Shown here in pieces: positions 59,971 through 64,000 of a stretch of 64,000 nt of DNA. Source of the stretch: a bacterium (GTDB lineage Bacteria > 4484-113 > JAFGCY01); contig JADZFO010000002.1 in assembly GCA_020849855.1 (NCBI GenBank), forward strand, positions 62,001 through 126,000, written 5' to 3'. The first letter of the stretch is position 1, and the number at the start of each line of letters is the position of its first letter. The translations under genes and the position numbers were made by a program. Under the pieces are notes generated by a model that was not told the DNA's origin, did not search any database, and saw only the letters and a program-made list of their open reading frames with translations.

Positions 59971-61413
59971 ATGAGCAAGACACCTATCACGGTCGCCTAC
60001 GGCGACGGCATCGGCCCTGAGATCATGCGCGCGACGCTTGACATCATTACGGCGGCCGGCGCGCAGCTCGAGCTGCACGAGATCGAGATCGGCGAGAAGG
60101 TCTACGCGCGAGGCATTACCGCTGGCATCGACCCCGAGTCCTGGGACACCCTGCTGGCTACAAAGGTCTTCCTCAAGGCGCCGATCACCACACCTCAGGG
60201 CGGCGGCTTCAAGAGCCTGAACGTGACGGCGCGCAAGACCCTGGGCCTCTATGCCAACGTGCGCCCCGCCGTGGCCTATGCGCCCTTCGTTGAAACGAAG
60301 CACCCCGGCATGGACGTGGTGATGGTGCGCGAGAACGAGGAGGACACCTACGCCGGCATCGAGCACCGCCAGAGCGTCGAGGTGACCCAGTGCCTGAAGC
60401 TCATCTCCCGCCCGGGCTGCGAGAAGATCGTGCGCTATGCCTTTGAGTATGCGCGGGCCAATGGGCGCAAAAAGGTGACCTGCTTCACCAAAGACAACAT
60501 CATGAAGATGACCGACGGCCTGTTCCACAAGGTCTTCGACGAGATCGCTCCGCTGTACCCCGACATTGAGAACGAGCACTGGATCGTGGACATCGGCGCG
60601 GCCAAGCTGGCGGATACGCCGGAGATCTTCGACGTCATCGTTACGCTGAACCTTTACGGCGACATCCTCTCCGATGTTACGGCGCAGATCGCCGGCAGCG
60701 TGGGCCTGGCGGGCAGCGCCAACATCGGCGAGAAGGCGGCGATGTTCGAGGCCATCCATGGCAGTGCGCCGCGCCGCGCGGGCCAGAATGTGGCCAACCC
60801 CTCCGGTCTGCTGCATGGCGCCATCCTGATGCTTGTCCATATTGGCCAGATCGAGGTGGCGACGAAGGTGCACAACGCCTGGCTGCGGACCATCGAGGAC
60901 GGCGTGCACACCTATGACATCTACAGCGAGGCGCACAGCACCGAGAAGGTCGGCACCCAGGAGTTCGCCCAGGCCGTCATCGCGCGCCTGGGGCAGAGCC
61001 CGCAGACCCTGAAGGCGGTCGAGTACAAGGCCGGCATGGGCAGCGTGGACGCGGACTATAAGGAGCAGAAGACTGCTGTGGTAAAGCAGGAGATCATCGG
61101 CGTGGACCTGTTTGTGCAGAAGGCCGGTGTGACACCTGATGAAATGGGCGCCATCATGCAGAAGCTTGACGGCGAGGGCCTGCAGCTCAGGATGCTGAGC
61201 AACCGTGGTGTGAAGGTCTGGCCCGGCGGCAACGCGGCCACCGGCACTGTGGACCACTGGCGTTGCCGCTACTACACCGAGAATCCGATAGCGCAGCAGC
61301 AGATCGTGAACCTGATGCAGCGCGCCGTGGATGCCGGCCTGTACTTCAACCATGTGGAAGCCCTTCAGACCTTTGACGGCGAGAAGGCCTTCAGCCTCGG
61401 GCAGGGTGAGTAA
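59971..61413 (+). CDS. icd: NADP-dependent isocitrate dehydrogenase (long form)
   Basis: A 480-residue TCA-cycle enzyme that oxidises isocitrate to 2-oxoglutarate. Motifs are TVAYGDGIGPEIM, the substrate loop KSLNVTARKTLGLYANVRP, VRENEEDTYAGIEHR, FTKDNIMKMTDGLF, LNLYGDILSDVTAQIAGSVG and cofactor segment FEAIHGSAPRRAGQNVANPSG. The protein has an extra C-terminal domain of about 130 residues (VDLFVQKAGVTPDEMGAIMQ onward), as in Thermus-type and alphaproteobacterial-type enzymes, not the shorter E. coli type. Start supported by GGAG upstream. A TACAAT at 59909-59914 may be its -10 with a 56-nt leader. Confidence 0.92.
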   Translation: MSKTPITVAYGDGIGPEIMRATLDIITAAGAQLELHEIEIGEKVYARGITAGIDPESWDTLLATKVFLKAPITTPQGGGFKSLNVTARKTLGLYANVRPAVAYAPFVETKHPGMDVVMVRENEEDTYAGIEHRQSVEVTQCLKLISRPGCEKIVRYAFEYARANGRKKVTCFTKDNIMKMTDGLFHKVFDEIAPLYPDIENEHWIVDIGAAKLADTPEIFDVIVTLNLYGDILSDVTAQIAGSVGLAGSANIGEKAAMFEAIHGSAPRRAGQNVANPSGLLHGAILMLVHIGQIEVATKVHNAWLRTIEDGVHTYDIYSEAHSTEKVGTQEFAQAVIARLGQSPQTLKAVEYKAGMGSVDADYKEQKTAVVKQEIIGVDLFVQKAGVTPDEMGAIMQKLDGEGLQLRMLSNRGVKVWPGGNAATGTVDHWRCRYYTENPIAQQQIVNLMQRAVDAGLYFNHVEALQTFDGEKAFSLGQGE

Positions 61414-61497
61414 ACTAATCGCTCCTGTGCAAGGTAATAATTCAGTCGGCACAGCCGGCGGGTTCCACTGACTGAAACCACTGAGCTGGAGATTAGC

Positions 61498-62001
61498 ATG
61501 ACCAACACTGAAGGCCTTCGGGTCGCCATCCTCATGGGCAGCGCTTCGGACTGGGATGTGATGCAGCACAGCGCGAAGACCCTCAGCGAGTTCGGCGTCA
61601 GTAATGAAGCGCGGGTGCTCAGCGCCCACCGGGTGCCCGAGGCCGTGGCTGAGTATGTAAAGACGGCTCCGCAGCGCGGCACGAAGGTCTTTATTGCCGC
61701 CGCCGGCATGGCGGCCCACCTGGCCGGCGCGGTCGCCGCCAACACGGTGCTGCCGGTGATCGGCGTGCCCCTGGCCAGCGGAGCGCTGAACGGCGTTGAC
61801 GCGCTTTACAGCACCGTGATGATGCCGCCGGGCATCCCGGTGGGCACAGTCGCCGTGGGCAAGCCCGGGGCGATCAACGCGGCCCTGCTGGCGATCTCCA
61901 TCCTTGGCACCAGCGATCCGGCCCTGCTGCAGAAGCTGACGGACTATCGCCGGGACAACGCCGCCAAGATCCTGGCCACTGAGCTGCCGGCGCCGGTCTA
62001 A
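61498..62001 (+). CDS. purE: 5-(carboxyamino)imidazole ribonucleotide mutase PurE
   Basis: Class I PurE, 167 residues, converts N5-CAIR to 4-carboxyaminoimidazole ribonucleotide in purine synthesis. Core motifs are VAILMGSASDWDVM, VLSAHRVPEAVAEY, IAAAGMAAHLAGAVAANT and PLASGALNGVDALYSTVMMPPGIPVGTVAVG. RBS GGAG is present. It is 84 bp behind icd and may be in the same unit. No purK is seen here. Confidence 0.94.
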   Translation: MTNTEGLRVAILMGSASDWDVMQHSAKTLSEFGVSNEARVLSAHRVPEAVAEYVKTAPQRGTKVFIAAAGMAAHLAGAVAANTVLPVIGVPLASGALNGVDALYSTVMMPPGIPVGTVAVGKPGAINAALLAISILGTSDPALLQKLTDYRRDNAAKILATELPAPV

Positions 62002-62025
62002 GCCTGCGGGCCGGCTGCGGCTTGG

Positions 62026-62031
62026 TATAAC
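62026..62031 (+). promoter_or_regulatory. TATAAC -10-like box, 5 nt before the final gene
   Basis: TATAAC lies five bases before ATG 62037, close to the leaderless pattern but not exact. Confidence 0.35.
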
Positions 62032-62036
62032 AGAGC

Positions 62037-64000
62037 ATGCTCTGCTCTGCCAATGGTCACGCGCCCCGCGTCCTGCTTGTGCTGCTGTGTCTATTGCTGG
62101 CGGCCTGCGCCTCGGTCAGTGCCGGCGACGGCGGACACAGCGCGGGCCAGGCCGGCAAGCCCGGCGCAGCTGCTCTGCCCAGCCTGATCCAGCTTGAAGC
62201 CGGCTTCCCAGCCGGCACAGCGCGCGGCACATCAGACATCACGCACGACCTGCTGGCTGATGTGCCGCTGAGCCTCTCGCCGGGCGCCAGCTATGACGCG
62301 GGCAGCAACTCGCTGAGCCTCAGCCCGGCGGGGGAGGCGAGCGCCTGGGCGGTCTTTGGCGTGGCCGGCCTGCCGACGGACGGCAGCCGTTATCCGCTGC
62401 GCATCAACGCCAGCGCGGACAGCGGCTATTTCATCTTCATCAGCGACTTCGCTGAGAAGCGCTGGCGCATGCTCAGCTACAGCGCGCAGGGCATCTACAA
62501 CCTTAGCGGGGCCGCCGCGCTGGTATCGCCGGCCGGCAGCAGCTTTGTCGCCGTGCTGGCCTGGCAGGCCCAGCCGAACTTTGCGGCCCTGACCCTGACC
62601 ACGAACGAGGATGTCGTGGTCCCGCCGGTGGAGCATGAGCTGTGGTACTACGAGCAGACCAACCTGCAGGTGGATGCGAACCTGACAGCGGCGATTGAGC
62701 ACCTCAACACGGCAGCCGCGGCGGGCTATACGCGCGTGCTTTATGCCGACACGAAGCTGGAGTTTATCGACCTGGCCAGTGACAAGTACCTTGAGAACCT
62801 GGCCGCCTACAAGGCCGCGGCGGATGCTGCCGGGATCAGCATCGTGCCCAACATGGTCAGCCCCGGTTATGCCAACGGCCTGCTGCTGCATGACCCCAAC
62901 CTGATCGAGGGCCAGCCGGTGGTTGATGCGCCCTTCCTGGTGCAGAACGGCTTCGCCGGCAACTTCGCCGGAGTCTTGCAGAACCCGGCGACGAGCATCG
63001 ATAACGGCGACTTCGAGCTGCACAACGGGGATGCCTTTGATGGCTGGAACCAGATCGACGGCGCCGGGCAGAGCACCTTCTTCGACGCCAGCGGCCATGA
63101 TGGCAGCGCGGGCTGCATCCGCTTTGAGAACTTCCTCGCCGGAAATCCGGAATCCGGCAACGACCGAATTACCCAGCAGATCGACGTGGACCCCTGGCAG
63201 GTCTACGGGATCAGCTTCTGGCTGAAGACGGACAACCCGGTGCCGATCGGCCAGCTCTGGGCCCGGGTCTTTGCGGAAGATGACTTCCGCCAGCTCACTT
63301 TCAACACCTTCCCGATTGCCTCGTCCCAGGACTGGACCCAGTACCACCTGATCTTCAACAGCCAGGAGAAGAGCAGTGTGCTGCTGTATCTGGGGATCTG
63401 GGGCGGGCAGAGCGGGCGCTTCTGGATCGATGACGTGCACATAGAGCACGCCGGCCTGATGAACCTGATCCGCCGACCCGGCGCGCCCTTCAAGGTGACC
63501 AATGAGGACGGCAGCATCGTTTACACCGAGGGCGTCGACTTCGGCGAGGTGAAGGATGACGGTATGGGCGAAGCGGACGGTTACCCTGGCACCTATGACC
63601 TCTGGCATCCGGCCCCGCTGATCCAGCAGATCGGCGGCGGCATCCAGATCGGAGACATCCTCAAGGTCAGCTACTACACCGCGGTCTTCACCGACGACCT
63701 CAAGCCAGCCTGCGCGCTGGAGGATCAGGCGGTTTACGACATCATCGGCGACGTGCTGGGTGTGATCAACACGGAGCTGAACCCTGAGATGGTCTTCATC
63801 GGCGTTGACGAGCACCGCGCCGCCGGCTGGAGCGAGCCGGGCTTTACGGCCGGCAAGAGCGCGGGGGCCTCGCTGGCCAGCTTCACCGCCGAGGTGGACA
63901 GCATCGCCAAGGCCATCAACCCGGCCTGGACCATCGTCGCCTGGAGCGATATGTATGACCCCTTCCATAACGCGACAGCGGACTACTACCTGACCCGCGG
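62037..64000 (+). CDS. Lipoprotein with glycosidase-like barrel and inserted CBM-like domain (partial, runs off the window)
   Basis: The frame from ATG 62037 stays open to the right edge (about 654 codons). The signal peptide ends in LLLAAC, a perfect lipobox. After a beta-rich N-terminal domain, a TIM-barrel-like part begins at TRVLYADTKLEFIDL and continues through ISIVPNMVSPGYANG; a carbohydrate-binding (CBM4/9-like) insert with IDNGDFE, WNQIDGAG and WIDDVHIEHAG follows; the barrel resumes and shows MVFIGVDEHRAAGW, reminiscent of the Asp-Glu pair in GH20-like enzymes. The family is not certain. It fits the window's theme of secreted glycan degradation. Confidence 0.75.
   Translation, partial: MLCSANGHAPRVLLVLLCLLLAACASVSAGDGGHSAGQAGKPGAAALPSLIQLEAGFPAGTARGTSDITHDLLADVPLSLSPGASYDAGSNSLSLSPAGEASAWAVFGVAGLPTDGSRYPLRINASADSGYFIFISDFAEKRWRMLSYSAQGIYNLSGAAALVSPAGSSFVAVLAWQAQPNFAALTLTTNEDVVVPPVEHELWYYEQTNLQVDANLTAAIEHLNTAAAAGYTRVLYADTKLEFIDLASDKYLENLAAYKAAADAAGISIVPNMVSPGYANGLLLHDPNLIEGQPVVDAPFLVQNGFAGNFAGVLQNPATSIDNGDFELHNGDAFDGWNQIDGAGQSTFFDASGHDGSAGCIRFENFLAGNPESGNDRITQQIDVDPWQVYGISFWLKTDNPVPIGQLWARVFAEDDFRQLTFNTFPIASSQDWTQYHLIFNSQEKSSVLLYLGIWGGQSGRFWIDDVHIEHAGLMNLIRRPGAPFKVTNEDGSIVYTEGVDFGEVKDDGMGEADGYPGTYDLWHPAPLIQQIGGGIQIGDILKVSYYTAVFTDDLKPACALEDQAVYDIIGDVLGVINTELNPEMVFIGVDEHRAAGWSEPGFTAGKSAGASLASFTAEVDSIAKAINPAWTIVAWSDMYDPFHNATADYYLTR

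Noticed and set aside
59956-61719. Minus-strand 587-codon frame opposite icd and purE
   Set aside because: Spans two unrelated well-defined genes in antisense; high-GC frame bias explains it.
62232-63968. Minus-strand 578-codon frame at the right edge
   Set aside because: Antisense to an open frame with signal peptide and lipobox that continues to the window edge.

Overview
This window looks like chromosome from a high-G+C, Gram-negative-type (diderm) bacterium of a lineage I cannot name. The envelope evidence is two outer-membrane beta-barrels (a FadL/OMPP1 family protein and an MtrB-like porin), many lipoproteins with cysteine lipoboxes, and secreted or periplasmic multiheme cytochromes. 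Alternative TTG and GTG starts occur. There are no phage genes, transposase genes or CRISPR arrays. The only obviously transferable module is a GxxExxY gene flanked by inverted repeats.

Layout. 0-9 kb: housekeeping and metabolism (PdxS vitamin B6 synthase, M42 peptidase, RuvX, an alpha/beta hydrolase, type II NADH dehydrogenase, SRPBCC protein, arginase). 9.4-23.3 kb: a secreted-protein region with three large subtilases (one with dockerin-like EF-hands and CarboxypepD-type repeats, two tandem paralogues with MAM-like and IPT/TIG domains), a GNAT acetyltransferase and a FadL-type barrel, followed by a gamma-carbonic anhydrase. 23.95-24.27 kb: a promoter-to-terminator unit without an ORF, probably a structured ncRNA. 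24.3-28 kb: thioredoxin/NHL-repeat protein with a tiny coupled lipoprotein, a FliA/WhiG-type sigma factor and a small lipoprotein. 28.4-32 kb: nine-heme Ig-domain cytochrome plus twelve-heme NapC/NrfH-like cytochrome. 32.05-33.05 kb: gene-free, packed with palindromic and tandem repeats. 33-38.8 kb: S9 peptidase, MenG/UbiE methyltransferase, tRNA-Gln(TTG), SDR oxidoreductase, seven-repeat lipoprotein. 38.8-46.4 kb: a self-contained fructose-type PTS (EIIC, EIIB, HPr-EI-EIIA fusion) in one operon with a secreted GH38 alpha-mannosidase. 46.4-47.7 kb: SecG-like protein and CAP-domain protein. 47.9-51.9 kb: MtrA-like multiheme cytochrome, MtrB-like porin, tetraheme cytochrome. 52-59.8 kb: multicopper oxidase, sugar transferase, GxxExxY module, membrane protein, M3 peptidase, Maf. 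59.97-64 kb: isocitrate dehydrogenase, PurE and the start of a glycosidase-like lipoprotein.

How the parts fit. NADH dehydrogenase 2, menaquinone methylation (MenG), a quinol-oxidising NapC/NrfH-like multiheme protein, an MtrA/MtrB-type porin-cytochrome pair and extra cytochromes together suggest an electron route from NADH through quinone to the outside of the cell. This is inference from gene content. Sequence blocks shared upstream of the cytochrome units suggest they are controlled together. The proteases, mannosidase, PTS and glycosidase-like protein suggest growth on external protein and glycans.

The least expected signals are: (1) a recurring TANNNT box exactly 6 nt before the start codon of many genes lacking a Shine-Dalgarno sequence, meaning leaderless mRNAs; (2) the candidate pseudoknotted ncRNA at 23.95-24.27 kb; (3) the shared GATATCGTGGATA element before two cytochrome operons; (4) the multiheme/porin conduit with unusual CX4CH haem sites.
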